Of a stretch of DNA of 64,000 nucleotides, positions 55,801-63,786 are shown in pieces (the first letter of the stretch is position 1; each line of letters starts with the position of its first letter). Origin of the DNA: JAFAYN01 sp963733105 (GTDB lineage: Bacteria; Gemmatimonadota; Gemmatimonadetes; Longimicrobiales; Longimicrobiaceae); the NCBI GenBank assembly GCA_963733105.1, contig CAVTCB010000016.1:62001-126000 (forward strand). Reading direction: 5' to 3'. A program made the translations under genes and the position numbers. Below the pieces are notes generated by a model. The model was not told the DNA's origin and did not search any database. It saw nothing but the letters and a program-made list of their open reading frames with translations.

Positions 55801-58124
55801 GCCGCGCTCGCGTCCCTGTACAGCGTGGGAGCGGGCTCGGTCGCGGCGTCGTGCTCCTGGTAGCGGACGCGCACGCCGGCGGCGAACTCGTTCGGGAGCC
55901 AGGAGACCACCGGGTTCCGGGTGGCCGGGTCGATCTCCACCTTCACCTCGCGGACGCGCGGCGTCTGCGGGAGCGAGATGCTGACCGGGTTGGTCCAGGC
56001 GCTCGGGCGACGCCCGGGCGCCTCTCCGCGCGTCCGCACCCACACCGTGGACCCGGCGGGGAGCGGCGGCGTCTCCAGCGTCGCCGTGACCGCGGTGCGC
56101 TCCAGGAAGCGCCAGTCGCCCGAGGTGTTCCCGGGGAGGGTGGGGGAGAGGGCGTACGACACCGCCGCCTCGCCCCCCGCGGGGATGAGGGTGACCGGGA
56201 CGCCGACCACGCCCTCGGCCGAGACCGTGAGGGCCCCCAGCGCGGAGGAGGTGAGCGGCTGGTTGGCCGGGCCCGCGTCCACCAGCGACAGCTCGCGCCA
56301 CGCGGGGTTCAGGTCCTTGACGGCCACCACCTGCGCCAGGCGGTTGGACCCGCGGCGCCCGGTCCCGTACTCCGGGAGCCAGGAGAGCGCCACCAGCACC
56401 CAGTCGCCCACCCGCAGCCCGATGGTGGCCGAGCGGCGGCAGCGCGCGCTGATGCGCTGCGCCCCGAACAGGAAGCGGTCGAGCGCCTGGGTGGCCCGCT
56501 CCATGGCCAGGTGGTGCCCGATCTCGTCCGCGACCTCGCCGGTGAGGGGCTCCCCGTCCACGCCGCCCACGGCGCGGAACAGGAGGGTGTCCACCTGCAT
56601 CTCCTTCTCGCCGAGCATCGCGATCGACTCCGCGTGCCGGCGCTCGATGGTGACCTCCACCGAGGTGATCCCGTCGCCCGCGACGCTCTCGCCGTCGGGG
56701 TCCTCGTCCTCCGTCACCACGTAGTCGCGCTGGTAGGTGACGATCACCCGGTTGACGGCGTCCCCCGCGGAGTGCTCCCACCCCGCGTCGGGCGCGGTGT
56801 TGCCGTCGTCCAGCTGCACCAGCGGGACGGTGGCGTCGGGGAGCGCGTACCGGATCGGCGACACGCGCCCCTGGGCGTCCAGCGCCGGGGCGGCCCCGAG
56901 CGGCTTGAACACGTTCTCCTCGATCCACCCCCGCAGGTCGTCCACGGGCTCGGTGATCCGCGCCCGCACGGGGGTGTTCAGCGCCAGCACCGCGGCCGGG
57001 TCGTAGCGCACCCGGAGCCGCGGGTCCGCCATGTCCTCGGCGGGGGAGTACTTCCCGTCGTACAGGTCCCGGAGGAGCTCGCCCGCCGTCATCCCGTCCA
57101 GGTGGAGCGGGTAGGTCTCGGTGGGCGGCCCGTTGTAGGCGACGATCAGCTCGATCTGCTGGTTGTTCAGCGGGAGGAGCGCCGGGTCGGACGAGCCGAT
57201 CAGGACCGACTTGGCGGCGTCGACGACGTTGCCGTCGTCGTCGTCCTCCACGCGCGCCCGGGCCGTGCGGATCAGGCCGCGCTCCTTGCTGTCGTACCGC
57301 ACCGGCTCCACGATCTCTTTCCAGGCCGGCTTGGCGCCGCTGGACACCCACGGCCGCCAGAGGATGCGGGCGCGGGCGTAGCTGAGCTGGTAGCGCTTGA
57401 AGCGGAACACCCCCGCCCGGAGCTCCTGCACCAGCAGCGTCTCCGGCTTCAGCGCCTCCTTCATCGTCTTGGTGACGACGAAGTTGGAGTACACCTTCCC
57501 CACCCGGCGCCCGTCTCCGGGGCGCCGCTTCCAGTAGGGGAGCAGGTCCACCACGCCCTGGTTGGGGTTGTTGCGCTTGTACACGCCGCGCACCGGGCGG
57601 GTGGGCGCGATGAGCCACCCGTACCCCTGCCGCCCGTACCCGCCGATCACCCCCCGCGGGAAGATGGTCGCGGTGTCGGCGCGGTCGAACACGCGCACCT
57701 TGCGCTCACGGTCGCGGACGTCGCGGATCTCCAGCGCGTAGGTGACGTAGTTGTCCTCCAGCGCCACCCCGCCCACCACGCCGTCCATCACGGTGAACCA
57801 GGCGTCCGGGCCGCTCCCGTCGTTCTGCTCCAGCAGCGCGCGGCGGCCGTTCAGGGCGGACTCCCCCTTCGAGGTGGGGAGGAGCGCCGTGAGCCACCCG
57901 GTCTTGCGGGCGTCCGGGTCGTCGGGGTCGGTGCTGGTCCGCTTGTCGAGCACGCGGACGTTGACCTGCCCGATCACGCTGGTCCCCTCCGCCAGGTCCA
58001 CCTCGGACTCGGCGAACGACTCGGGGACGTGCAGGTACGGCCGCACGTGGGCCGGGTCGGTGGAGCAGACCGCCAGGGGCGTGGCGTCGTCGTCCTTGAA
58101 CAGGGTCAGGCGCCACGTGGTCAT
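49866..58124 (-). CDS. Giant tail-tip/fibre protein with 47-residue repeats and C-terminal Hint domain
   Basis: The 2752-residue protein overlaps the preceding gene in ATGA. Residues 1 to about 600 look like a siphophage tail hub (Dit/Tal-type, ending in GLRVGDWVLVALSWLPEYG). Fn3-like domains follow to about 1750 with recurring pairs such as VYSPVGEQVSVEMKD and VSRSGIESEWISIALQVREQ. Residues 1968-2437 are ten exact repeats of 47 residues (core LFRSQENTLDDVSAAST). A beta domain and a Gly7 run lead to a Hint-like domain from Cys2611 to the end: CVLEDSFLL, GDEIDVW, GWSTPLTLRDG, FAAGERPNARIYTHN, then VLLRKQEVM. The repeats probably form the fibre shaft; the Hint domain may cleave itself. Confidence 0.8.
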   Translation of the reverse strand: MTTWRLTLFKDDDATPLAVCSTDPAHVRPYLHVPESFAESEVDLAEGTSVIGQVNVRVLDKRTSTDPDDPDARKTGWLTALLPTSKGESALNGRRALLEQNDGSGPDAWFTVMDGVVGGVALEDNYVTYALEIRDVRDRERKVRVFDRADTATIFPRGVIGGYGRQGYGWLIAPTRPVRGVYKRNNPNQGVVDLLPYWKRRPGDGRRVGKVYSNFVVTKTMKEALKPETLLVQELRAGVFRFKRYQLSYARARILWRPWVSSGAKPAWKEIVEPVRYDSKERGLIRTARARVEDDDDGNVVDAAKSVLIGSSDPALLPLNNQQIELIVAYNGPPTETYPLHLDGMTAGELLRDLYDGKYSPAEDMADPRLRVRYDPAAVLALNTPVRARITEPVDDLRGWIEENVFKPLGAAPALDAQGRVSPIRYALPDATVPLVQLDDGNTAPDAGWEHSAGDAVNRVIVTYQRDYVVTEDEDPDGESVAGDGITSVEVTIERRHAESIAMLGEKEMQVDTLLFRAVGGVDGEPLTGEVADEIGHHLAMERATQALDRFLFGAQRISARCRRSATIGLRVGDWVLVALSWLPEYGTGRRGSNRLAQVVAVKDLNPAWRELSLVDAGPANQPLTSSALGALTVSAEGVVGVPVTLIPAGGEAAVSYALSPTLPGNTSGDWRFLERTAVTATLETPPLPAGSTVWVRTRGEAPGRRPSAWTNPVSISLPQTPRVREVKVEIDPATRNPVVSWLPNEFAAGVRVRYQEHDAATEPAPTLYRDASAAAGSLVIPVQVTPGRWITVDVEPRTGWSGTAATGTIGEAVRASAHLLAAAAHRVRTAVEVSEDGGVGTLTLTVTDPDALVAQVRFMVTDGSGARTGPHAADEPPAGGVYVKRVQLHAEHNSLIEPVVTLIDGSTLRPGSETFDRDRAAEIVGRPQVSYDRDQAIVAVTADGDTASLHAEEKVGTVWVAPSELPQKQFATGQRGTFTVKASTAGQRVFRVFGKNADGVAGAPEEVRVDRYEVSSPVTGVLWATVSAAGDTADLRVRVDGPAAAFPVDVEIYRDDPGQASARLNLNGAGLFQHRFAAPGTIGPESYLALNDVPLPTSSATHWWARLTDALGSPPSWANTAADRDTLPGGSVTPDDFRVDPALVCTYDDDVTEIAVFVPGGKTRTFPNLAGGGVAKYTVGTALDDGTAEPQFKPEEGAGRGTYRVEFRGPGGSTTKFSGPLHGPSANAPTCEPLLAVDPTRRDRVDVSLRVYSPVGEQVSVEMKDTDAPGAAVWKWVAVTQSQTLAYAASGTVVPSGAEFFSPGQPNALRFNDLELLRDQVRKIYVRVLGKDSKLPSPWMPVVLPSREQPWLESIDLSWDEITDELVLRAVGGAHCASARFQISTESSFDLAVPTLHLALADGADVEGRFPLPGGARGTRIHGRVTPYNGPVHAPGLEGQSHRDAVEVPAVSPSVYAKVALDPVFRDEVDLRLVGASPVDEEITFQFRYGPDEEIWTLSGLGDAPTPRFVPSGSEVGENDWFDWGQLSARVLNSLPLLRDQIRQVYARVVSRSGIESEWISIALQVREQPRLENMALVWDGGSGTLSLTAHAGAFCRSARFQLADNPEFHAPETTVLDLVDGNPAFASATFSLFLPAADRGKTWYGAVIPYNQPGGGGIRGEAPVEQVFVNPTIGTNPPTAQIAVRSSNLRSVQLTLTGELAEGGRGPLEYRYTQDEYGEDPSWGSWLPLTGPVRKTAIRHRTIDYMAYLEVRDADGNVGRDTYAIYPFFLGLGPGGRVDPDQRMENDQYPEDQRGSQLRVNYGVSAAYRATSEVEDREGMSGTPGARRNTRPTYDAAGLNPLVDTAASRILNTRLDETVRDHGSRPVNQMFAKESPSAPDSLDGITEGTAFKRTTPQEKLGGSRAHTGLADNGYVRAGIENGAYVNSSTAGSLYRTNADTINAVSDTPQYARTNAAYLDTGRVASVYRNTVAVGAGSLFRNQENSLDDVSAASTVWRKPAAGYLSTEGYIHSVYRNSLAVGAGNLFRSQENTLDDVSAASTLWRKSAAGYLDTSGRIHSLYRNTLAVGAESLFRNQENTLDDVSAASTTWRKPAAGYVSTEGYVHSVYRNSLAVGAGLLFRSQENTLDDVSAASTVWRKPAAAYLTPEGYVQSVYRNSLAVGAGLLFRSQENTLDDVSAASTVWRKSAAGYLDTSGRIHSLYRNTLAVGAESLFRNSENTLDDVSAASTTWRKAGSGYLDTSGRIHSVYRNSLAVGTGLLFRSGENTLDDVSAASTVWRKPAAGYISTEGYVHSVYRNSLAVGAGLLFRSGENTLDDVSAASTTWRKPSYDYLTAEGYIHSVFRNGTGLSAGGLFRSGENTLDDVSAASTTWRKPSYHYLTAEGYVHSVFRNGMGLSAGGLFRSQENTLDDVSAASTVWRKASAGYLDTDGRVHTVRRGGLDIGSGDLFRISENSTSDLRVINSNHGFSTEAQRSGGEKANIALDDSARVRDHTRVYPVMAANRTYAIEGGGSPITSSNSGGYVTINVAPHSIRFAWGTVSLPSGSTAGYWGVGERVYVFATIPNYVSNGQYSGTLNLDELVNDPNKYYVGFTTVPASGSTGGGGGGGCVLEDSFLLDDLVAGDARPGDEIDVWIGGEDQVVRAPIQGRSGPIETLCVRLTSPRGASLVVGWSTPLTLRDGTAVRADAAEGAEILTDVGGVLEWEPLHVEQVGPGRVVHFSLGGAVFAAGERPNARIYTHNVLLRKQEVM
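50292..50314 (-). other. Poly-glycine junction and first cysteine of the Hint domain
   Basis: A GGC/GGG run encodes seven glycines and is followed by TGC (Cys2611), the expected nucleophile of a Hint domain. The poly-G linker separates the fibre body from the autoprocessing-like module. Confidence 0.65.
50814..52223 (-). repeat. Ten tandem 141-bp coding repeats
   Basis: The block GAGACGTCGTC (or GAAACGTCGTC) recurs at 50881 and every 141 bp to 52150, ten times with no insertion or deletion. Each unit encodes 47 residues of the giant tail protein. The nucleotide identity is high, which makes copy-number change by recombination likely. Confidence 0.92.
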
Positions 58125-58570
58125 GCGGCCCCCTTGGGGTCATACGCCCGCACGTCGAACGCGGTGCCCGAGGCGTCGCGGAGACGCACGCCGATCTCGT
58201 AGGTGCCGGGGTACTCCCCCCGCTCCGGCCGGATCTCCTCCCCCATCCTGGGCGACTCCAGGTAGCAGGTGTTGAAATCGAGATCGCTCGCGGCGGGGTA
58301 GAACCGGCAGCTCCCCGCCGTGTCCTGCATCCAGGTGAGCCAGGCGTGCACCCCGGGCCACTCCTTCTCCCGGAAGACGAGCCGCACGTCGAGCGTCTGG
58401 TCCCTGCGGATCAGGAACGACTCGGTGATCCCGGCGGCGCTGGTGTCCGTCCCGCCCACTCCCGTGCTCCCCGGCGTCCAGAGGCGCTGCGGGAGCGAGA
58501 GCGGCACCGTCACCCCCGTCAGCGGGTTGGTGTTCGTGATCTTGTAGACGATCTTGGGAATCCACTTCAT
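58121..58570 (-). CDS. Distal-tail-like phage protein, 149 residues
   Basis: The protein starts MKWIPKIVYKITNTNPLTGV and is rich in beta strand, ending in YEIGVRLRDASGTAFDV. Its position between the tape measure gene and the tail hub gene is that of a Dit or minor tail protein in siphophages. Both ends overlap neighbours in ATGA, so the three genes are tightly coupled. I do not recognise the family by motif. Confidence 0.72.
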   Translation of the reverse strand: MKWIPKIVYKITNTNPLTGVTVPLSLPQRLWTPGSTGVGGTDTSAAGITESFLIRRDQTLDVRLVFREKEWPGVHAWLTWMQDTAGSCRFYPAASDLDFNTCYLESPRMGEEIRPERGEYPGTYEIGVRLRDASGTAFDVRAYDPKGAA

Positions 58571-61500
58571 GATGCCCTTCGCGAGCCGTAGGTGACCTTG
58601 CTGTCCGTCCCGTAGCGCTCCCGCACGCTCTGCATGGTCTGCTGCGTGAGCTTCTGGTGGCGCGGGTTGGAGGGGTCCATTCCGTCCACGTACACGTGGA
58701 TCTCGGGGCCTCGCTTCTCGGCCCGCTCGGCGACGCCGGACCCGGCGTCGCGGGACTGCTGGGGAGTTCCGGAGCCGCCGGCCGCGCCGCCGCCCACCGC
58801 CGCGGCCGCCGCGTTCGCGCCTCCCGCCAGGGCCGACCAGGCCGCCGCCGCCACCATGTGCTTGGCCGCCGAGGCGAACTGTCCCGCCGCCATCCCCTGC
58901 ATCCCGGGCGTCGCCGCGTACCCGATCCCCCGGGCGATGGCGCTGACGGCCTCGGCCGCCTCCTCGCCCGCGCGTCCCTGCGCCTTGGCCGCCACGCCCT
59001 TGAGGGCGCCCTGCGCCATCCCTTCCCAGAGCGCATTGAAGGCGTCGCCGACGCTCCAGGCCCCCGTCATCATCTTCTCGAACGCGCCGGCCATGTGGCC
59101 GGCCATCGCGTCGCCCGTCTTCCTGGCGCCCGACTCCATCCCCTCCAGGAGCTTCTTGGCCTCCTGGCTCACCTTCCCCAGGCGGGCGATGTTGAGGTCG
59201 GCCACGGGCGGCTGCTTCTTGCGGTCCTCCGCCGCCTTCCTGGCCCGCTCGTCCTCGGCCTGGGCCTGCTGGATCCCCTGGCGCACCCCGGTGGCGCGGT
59301 TCAGGCGCTCACGGGCCGCGACGCGCTGGTCGAAGGTGCGGGTCTGGTCGCTCGCCTCGGCGGTGAGCTCCTGCTCGATCCTGAGGATGCGGGCCAGCGT
59401 CTCCTCGCGGGACTCGTTGACCGAGGCCGCGCGCTCCAGGAGCGAGATCTCCTGCTCCTGCCTCTGGATGCGCTCCTCCTCCAGCCGGGCGCGCTCCGCC
59501 GCCTCCCGCGCCGCCGTGTCGTCGACCGTGATCTCGGCGAGCTGGTTGAGCCGCTGGCGCAGGCGGATGCGGTCCTCGATGGAGAGGTTCCCCCTCAGGA
59601 GCTCGGCGTTGAGCCTCGCCTCCATCGCGCGCGCGTCGTCCCTCTCCTTGTTCTCGAGGACGCCCAGGCGCTTGGCTTCCGCCCACAGCTGGATCTTCTT
59701 CTCGTCGGGATCTTCCTCGGCACCCGAGGCTCCGCCCCCGCCCGAGTCTTCCTTCTTGGCGGCCGGGCGGAACCTGGCCGTGTGTGCCCTGCTGGTGTCG
59801 AGCGGCGTGGAGGGCGCGGCCGACGGAACGACGCTTTCCCTCCCGGCGGTGCTGTGGACGCGGTCCGCGTAGTTCTGGAACACCTGGTCGGCGGCCGCCC
59901 GGTCCTTTGCCGCCGCCTGGCGCATCTCCTCGGCGTCTTCCCTCCGCTCCCTGGCGAAGCGGCGCCATCTCTCGGCCGCTGCGTCGTTGCCGAAGACGTC
60001 CATCAGCCCGGCCCCGGCCTCCACCACGTCGGCGATGGCCACGGCCATCCAGGCGAGCGCTTCCCGGCCGTTCGCGAGCGACTGCAGGAAGTCCACTCGC
60101 AGCAGCGAGACGATGGTGTCCAGTCCGATGAACAGGTACTTGATCCCGTTCTCGACCAGCCAGATCACCACGGTCCCGAAGGCGTTGATCGCCTCCTTGT
60201 TCTGCTGCACCCACGCGGTCAGCCTCTCCACCACGCCGCGGAGCTTCTCCATCACGGTGGAGCCGTTCTCGCCGGCGATCAGCGCGCCGCCCAGCTCCGC
60301 CTGGAACCCCTTCCAGAGGTTGTTGAGGATGGTGAGCTGGCCCCCGAAGGTCTTCGCCTCGCCCTCGGCCCACCCGTTCGACTTCGCGGCCAGCTCGGCG
60401 ATGCGCTCGCTGCTCGTCTTGGCCTTGATCCCGAACTCCCCGATGGCGTCGCCCTCTCCCCGGTAGACCTCCTCGACGATCTTCCCCGCGTCGGCCAGCG
60501 AGATCTTCTTGTGCGCCGCGACGTTGGCGACCACGCCCATCAGGTTCATGGCGGAGGTGACGCTCCCGGTCCGCCGCGTCATCTCCTCCAGGCCGGTGAC
60601 GAACTCCTCGCGCCCGAACGTGGTGGTGCGCTCGAACTGGGCGGCCATCTGCTCGATCCCGACCCGGTGCTTGTCCCAGTTGCCGCCCGTCATGGCGACG
60701 GTGCGCTGGAGGCGGGCCCAGGCCTGCTCCATCTTGGCCGCCTGGGAGATCGCGCCGCGCGCCAGGGTCTGGAGGGCGCTCGAGGCCATTCCCTGGACCT
60801 TGCTCCAGGGGAGGATCCCCCCTCCGCCCTTCTTCTTGTCGTCGTCGCCGCCGCCCCCGCCGCCGCCGCCGCCGCCCGCGGCCTTGAGCTTGGCTTCCGC
60901 GTCCTTGGCCGCCTTCGCGCCGCCGACGGCGGCGCGCTCGTACGCCGCGGCGTACGCCCTCTCCACCCTCCTGGCCCCCGCGCCGGCCTCCTGCTCGAGC
61001 GCTTTCGCCGCCCTCTTCCCGGCGCCGTGCGCCGTGGCGGAGCTGCGTTCCAGCGCCTTGCCGATCTTGCCGTACGCCCGGTCGGCGCCGGCGGCCGCGT
61101 CGGTGGCCATCTGCTTGGCGGCCTTCCCCACCTTCTCGGTGGCGTCCTCGCCGGCCGCCGCCGTGTCGACGACCATCTTCTTGGCGGCCGTCCCCACCTT
61201 CTCGGTCGCGTCCTCGGCGGCGCCCGCCGTGTCCCGGACCATCTTCTGCGTCGACTTGCGCACCTGCTCGGTGACGCTCTCCGTCGCGTCGGCGGTGCGG
61301 TCCACCACCTTCTGCGCCGTCGTCGCCACGTGGCCCACCGCCTCGTCCGCGGCCGAGCGCGTGCGGTTGAGCATCCGCTCCGCGGCCTTCTGCACGCCGG
61401 CCGTGGCGGATTCCACCGAGACCCCGGCGCTGTGGACCATCTCCCTGAACGCGGTCCCCACCGAGACCGCCGCTCCCTCCACCGCCTTCTTCACCGCGTC

Positions 61501-61887
61501 GGTAGCCCGCCGGGCGGCCTTCTCCACCGCCTCCACGGTCTCCTCGGCCTTGTTGCGGACGTCGGAGAGCGCCTTCTCGGCGCTGGTGAGGAAGCTCCCC
61601 ACCGCCCCGGTGACCGTGCCGATGGCGCGCGTCGCGAGGGCCTGGATCGGCGGGAGCGCCCTCTCCCCCGCCTCCTGGATCTGGGAGGCCGCCAGGCGGC
61701 CCATCTTGGAGATGTCGGTCGTGGCCTCCCTCGCGAGGTCGCGGATGGCGTCCAGCGCGGTCTTGGTGCTCGACGCGACCGAGCTCGCCATCCGCTCGCC
61801 CACGCTCTTCAGCTCCGCGATGGAGTCCCTGATCATCTTCCTGTACTCCTCGACCCTGCTGCGGTCGTCCTTCGTCGGGTCAGGCAT
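58567..61887 (-). CDS. Tape measure protein
   Basis: The 1106-residue protein sets the tail length and is expelled at DNA ejection. Residues 1-330 are alanine-rich helical repeats of about 22 residues (TAGAAEDATEKVG, TAAAGEDATEKVG), then a glycine/aspartate/lysine run, then the TMP-like region (about 350-560, FERTTTFGREEFVTGLEEMT) and hydrophobic helices near 565-650 (TVVIWLVENGIKYLFIGLDTIVSLL). A coiled coil and an alanine-rich C-terminus follow. It lies three bases after the frameshifted chaperone, as in lambda. The tail predicted from the length is roughly 160 nm at 1.5 angstrom per residue. Confidence 0.85.
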   Translation of the reverse strand: MPDPTKDDRSRVEEYRKMIRDSIAELKSVGERMASSVASSTKTALDAIRDLAREATTDISKMGRLAASQIQEAGERALPPIQALATRAIGTVTGAVGSFLTSAEKALSDVRNKAEETVEAVEKAARRATDAVKKAVEGAAVSVGTAFREMVHSAGVSVESATAGVQKAAERMLNRTRSAADEAVGHVATTAQKVVDRTADATESVTEQVRKSTQKMVRDTAGAAEDATEKVGTAAKKMVVDTAAAGEDATEKVGKAAKQMATDAAAGADRAYGKIGKALERSSATAHGAGKRAAKALEQEAGAGARRVERAYAAAYERAAVGGAKAAKDAEAKLKAAGGGGGGGGGGDDDKKKGGGGILPWSKVQGMASSALQTLARGAISQAAKMEQAWARLQRTVAMTGGNWDKHRVGIEQMAAQFERTTTFGREEFVTGLEEMTRRTGSVTSAMNLMGVVANVAAHKKISLADAGKIVEEVYRGEGDAIGEFGIKAKTSSERIAELAAKSNGWAEGEAKTFGGQLTILNNLWKGFQAELGGALIAGENGSTVMEKLRGVVERLTAWVQQNKEAINAFGTVVIWLVENGIKYLFIGLDTIVSLLRVDFLQSLANGREALAWMAVAIADVVEAGAGLMDVFGNDAAAERWRRFARERREDAEEMRQAAAKDRAAADQVFQNYADRVHSTAGRESVVPSAAPSTPLDTSRAHTARFRPAAKKEDSGGGGASGAEEDPDEKKIQLWAEAKRLGVLENKERDDARAMEARLNAELLRGNLSIEDRIRLRQRLNQLAEITVDDTAAREAAERARLEEERIQRQEQEISLLERAASVNESREETLARILRIEQELTAEASDQTRTFDQRVAARERLNRATGVRQGIQQAQAEDERARKAAEDRKKQPPVADLNIARLGKVSQEAKKLLEGMESGARKTGDAMAGHMAGAFEKMMTGAWSVGDAFNALWEGMAQGALKGVAAKAQGRAGEEAAEAVSAIARGIGYAATPGMQGMAAGQFASAAKHMVAAAAWSALAGGANAAAAAVGGGAAGGSGTPQQSRDAGSGVAERAEKRGPEIHVYVDGMDPSNPRHQKLTQQTMQSVRERYGTDSKVTYGSRRAS

Positions 61888-61890
61888 GGG

Positions 61891-62181
61891 TCACCACCCC
61901 GCAGCCTGTGTCTGTGCGCGATACCATTGCTCTGAATCCTCTCGTGTGGCGTGGGCGATCACCGCCGCGGCGCAGGAGCGTAGCGAGGCCCGCGCGTGTG
62001 CCCGGCCCAGGTGAGCCATGCCGTAGCTGAAGTGTCGCCACGACAGCGGGTTGCCGTCGGGCCGGGTCCAGGCGGGATACGCCGCCGCGAACTCGCACAG
62101 CAGGTCTACGAAGTCCGTCGGCTGCGAGGGGCCGTCGTCGGCGACGGGTGCCGGACGCCGGACCTCATCCGGCACCCCGAG
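61891..62181 (-). CDS. Tail assembly chaperone, -1 frameshift extension (GT-like)
   Basis: This frame continues the chaperone after a -1 slip at 62181-62187 and adds 96 residues (LGVPDEVRRPAPVADDG to TQAAGW). The fusion is then 229 residues. The extension contains FVDLLCEFAAAYPAWTRPDG and WRHFSYGMAHLGRAH, and is expected, as for lambda gpGT, to bind the tape measure protein. It has no ribosome-binding site or convincing start of its own. The stop at 61891 is three bases before the tape measure start. Confidence 0.75.
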   Translation of the reverse strand, partial: LGVPDEVRRPAPVADDGPSQPTDFVDLLCEFAAAYPAWTRPDGNPLSWRHFSYGMAHLGRAHARASLRSCAAAVIAHATREDSEQWYRAQTQAAGW

Positions 62182-62579
62182 AAAAAACCGATCAGCTCGC
62201 CGACCTCGAACTCGCTCGCGTTGCGGAAGGGGTTCGGGAGGAGCCGCCATACCAGGCGGCGCCACCCGGCCGGGCGCACCAGTGCGGGGAACAGCGCGAC
62301 CGCTTCGTGCATGATGCGCTCGAGCTCGGCGAGCATCTCCGTCGAGTCCGGCTGGTCCTGGAGCCGGCGCACCCGCTCCTGCAGCCCCACCAGCGCCACA
62401 CCGAAGACGAACGGGACGGGCGGCACCAGGTACGTTCGTCCCCGGAACTCCAGCGGGAGCGGACGGGAAAGGTCCTGCACGGGCCCCAGGTTCCTGGTCT
62501 CCGGCTCGTTCGCGCGGACCTCCGCGGCCAGCGTCGCCTGGACCTGGTCCAGGCGATCTTCGGTGTGCGGCAGGATCAT
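62106..62579 (-). CDS. Tail assembly chaperone, zero-frame form (G-like)
   Basis: The 157-residue protein begins MILPHTEDRLDQVQATLAAE and contains LPLEFRGRTYLVPPVPFVFG and a helical core to about 130. It lies between the tail tube and tape measure genes, where siphophages have the chaperone pair G and GT. After codon 133 a U UUU UUC heptamer allows a -1 shift; without it the product ends with an unconserved basic tail (TTAPRSRRTS). The ATG follows the tail tube stop by one base. Confidence 0.78.
   Translation of the reverse strand: MILPHTEDRLDQVQATLAAEVRANEPETRNLGPVQDLSRPLPLEFRGRTYLVPPVPFVFGVALVGLQERVRRLQDQPDSTEMLAELERIMHEAVALFPALVRPAGWRRLVWRLLPNPFRNASEFEVGELIGFFSGCRMRSGVRHPSPTTAPRSRRTS
62181..62187 (-). 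promoter_or_regulatory. Programmed -1 frameshift site U UUU UUC
   Basis: TTTTTTC on the minus strand is in the X XXY YYZ phase with zero-frame codons TTT (62186-62184) and TTC (62183-62181). The -1 frame downstream is open for 96 more codons. The placement in a tail chaperone gene just before the tape measure gene is classical. Confidence 0.8.
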
Positions 62580-62580
62580 G

Positions 62581-63201
62581 TCAGATCACCAGTCCCGTGA
62601 TCCCCTGCGCGACCGGGTCGCCGATCGTGTAGAGCTTGTGGCCCTCGGGGAGGCGCGCCTCGGTGCTGAACATGGCCTGGAAGGTGGTCTCCGCGATCAC
62701 CTTCCCGCCGTCCGCGTGCTTGTAGTTCAGGCCGGGGCGGCTGAAGTGCCCCTTCCAGATCCAGACGGCCTGCTTGGGGGCGGCCGGGACCCACCCGCCC
62801 GCCGTCCCGCCGGTGCCGCCGCTGGGGGGGGTGTAGGTGAGGCCGGAGGCGTTCATCTCCGCCTGCGGGATCACCACCAGCGCGGTGGTCACCACCTTCT
62901 GCTGCGAGGTGAACCCGCCGCTCGACTTCTTGACCGGGCTCAGCGTCTCGAACAGGAGCGGGTCGCCGAGGATGAGCGGGATGGTGACGGTGATGTTCTC
63001 GCCGGTCAGCTTCCGCTCGTGCACGGCCGGGCCGGTGTACTCCGGGAACTTCAGGTCGTTGAATTCCTGGTTGAACGCCACCTTGATCTCGCCCTCCGTG
63101 AGGCCGAGCGGCTTCAGCCCGGCGGCGGTGAACGGATCGCCCACGAACACGTAGCCCTTGCCGATGGACCGGAAGGTGGACAGCAGGTCGGGGTGGTTCA
63201 T
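62581..63201 (-). CDS. Major tail (tube) protein
   Basis: The 206-residue protein is predicted to be mainly beta sheet (IGKGYVFVGDPFTAAGLKPL, ENITVTIPLILGDPLLFETL, VIAETTFQAMFS) and lies where siphophage tail tube genes are found, before the chaperone pair. A glycine-rich loop is present at about 130-140 (GGTGGTAGGW). I rely on position and predicted fold; no short signature motif proves it. Confidence 0.72.
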   Translation of the reverse strand: MNHPDLLSTFRSIGKGYVFVGDPFTAAGLKPLGLTEGEIKVAFNQEFNDLKFPEYTGPAVHERKLTGENITVTIPLILGDPLLFETLSPVKKSSGGFTSQQKVVTTALVVIPQAEMNASGLTYTPPSGGTGGTAGGWVPAAPKQAVWIWKGHFSRPGLNYKHADGGKVIAETTFQAMFSTEARLPEGHKLYTIGDPVAQGITGLVI

Positions 63202-63265
63202 CTTCTTTCTCCTTGGAGATGGTTGCCCTTGCGGGCAGGGCGCGCCGCCGGATGCGGCGCGATGC

Positions 63266-63652
63266 TCAGCCTTCCTTCATCAGCGTGAAGCGGAACAGCA
63301 CCGTGCGGTGGGCCGTGCCCGCGGGCGCCTGGGGCACGTCCCAGGCGTCCACGTGCTCCATCCACATGGGGACGCCGCTCACCGTCTCGGGGAGGGTGCG
63401 GTCCAGGTTCTCGTGCAGCCGCTCCTCCACGGCCACCACCTCGGCCAGCGTCGGGGCGCGGACGTCCCAGCGGGTGAACACCACCTCGTCGTTCTCCCGG
63501 CGCCGGCTGCTGGTCACCTCGTAGGTGATCCCCGGGACCGGAGGCGTGTTCGCGTCCGCCCGGACGATGTGGTCGCCGCCGAGAGCGTCGATCAGCTCCG
63601 TGTCGGAGCGCAGCCGCTGCAACGCGGCTGCGAGGGCTTCGTCCCAGCGCAT
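63266..63652 (-). CDS. Tail-completion/terminator-like phage protein
   Basis: The 128-residue protein (MRWDEALAAALQRLRSDTEL) has a helical start and a beta-rich rest with RPxTLAEVVAVEERLHENLDR, as in tail terminator proteins of the DUF3168/gpU type. It is the first gene after the candidate late promoter and lies just upstream of the tail tube gene, the normal position for such a protein. CAGGAG precedes the ATG. Confidence 0.62.
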   Translation of the reverse strand: MRWDEALAAALQRLRSDTELIDALGGDHIVRADANTPPVPGITYEVTSSRRRENDEVVFTRWDVRAPTLAEVVAVEERLHENLDRTLPETVSGVPMWMEHVDAWDVPQAPAGTAHRTVLFRFTLMKEG

Positions 63653-63786
63653 GCGGGCTCCTGGTGTGTGGGTAAAAACGGGTGCGGGACCGGCGGACGG
63701 GCGACCTGTGCGCCGGTGTGCCAGGGGGGTGATTGCGCCGATCGGGCGCGCCGCCGGCCCCGCGTTCCTCGGATTCGGGGACGCGA

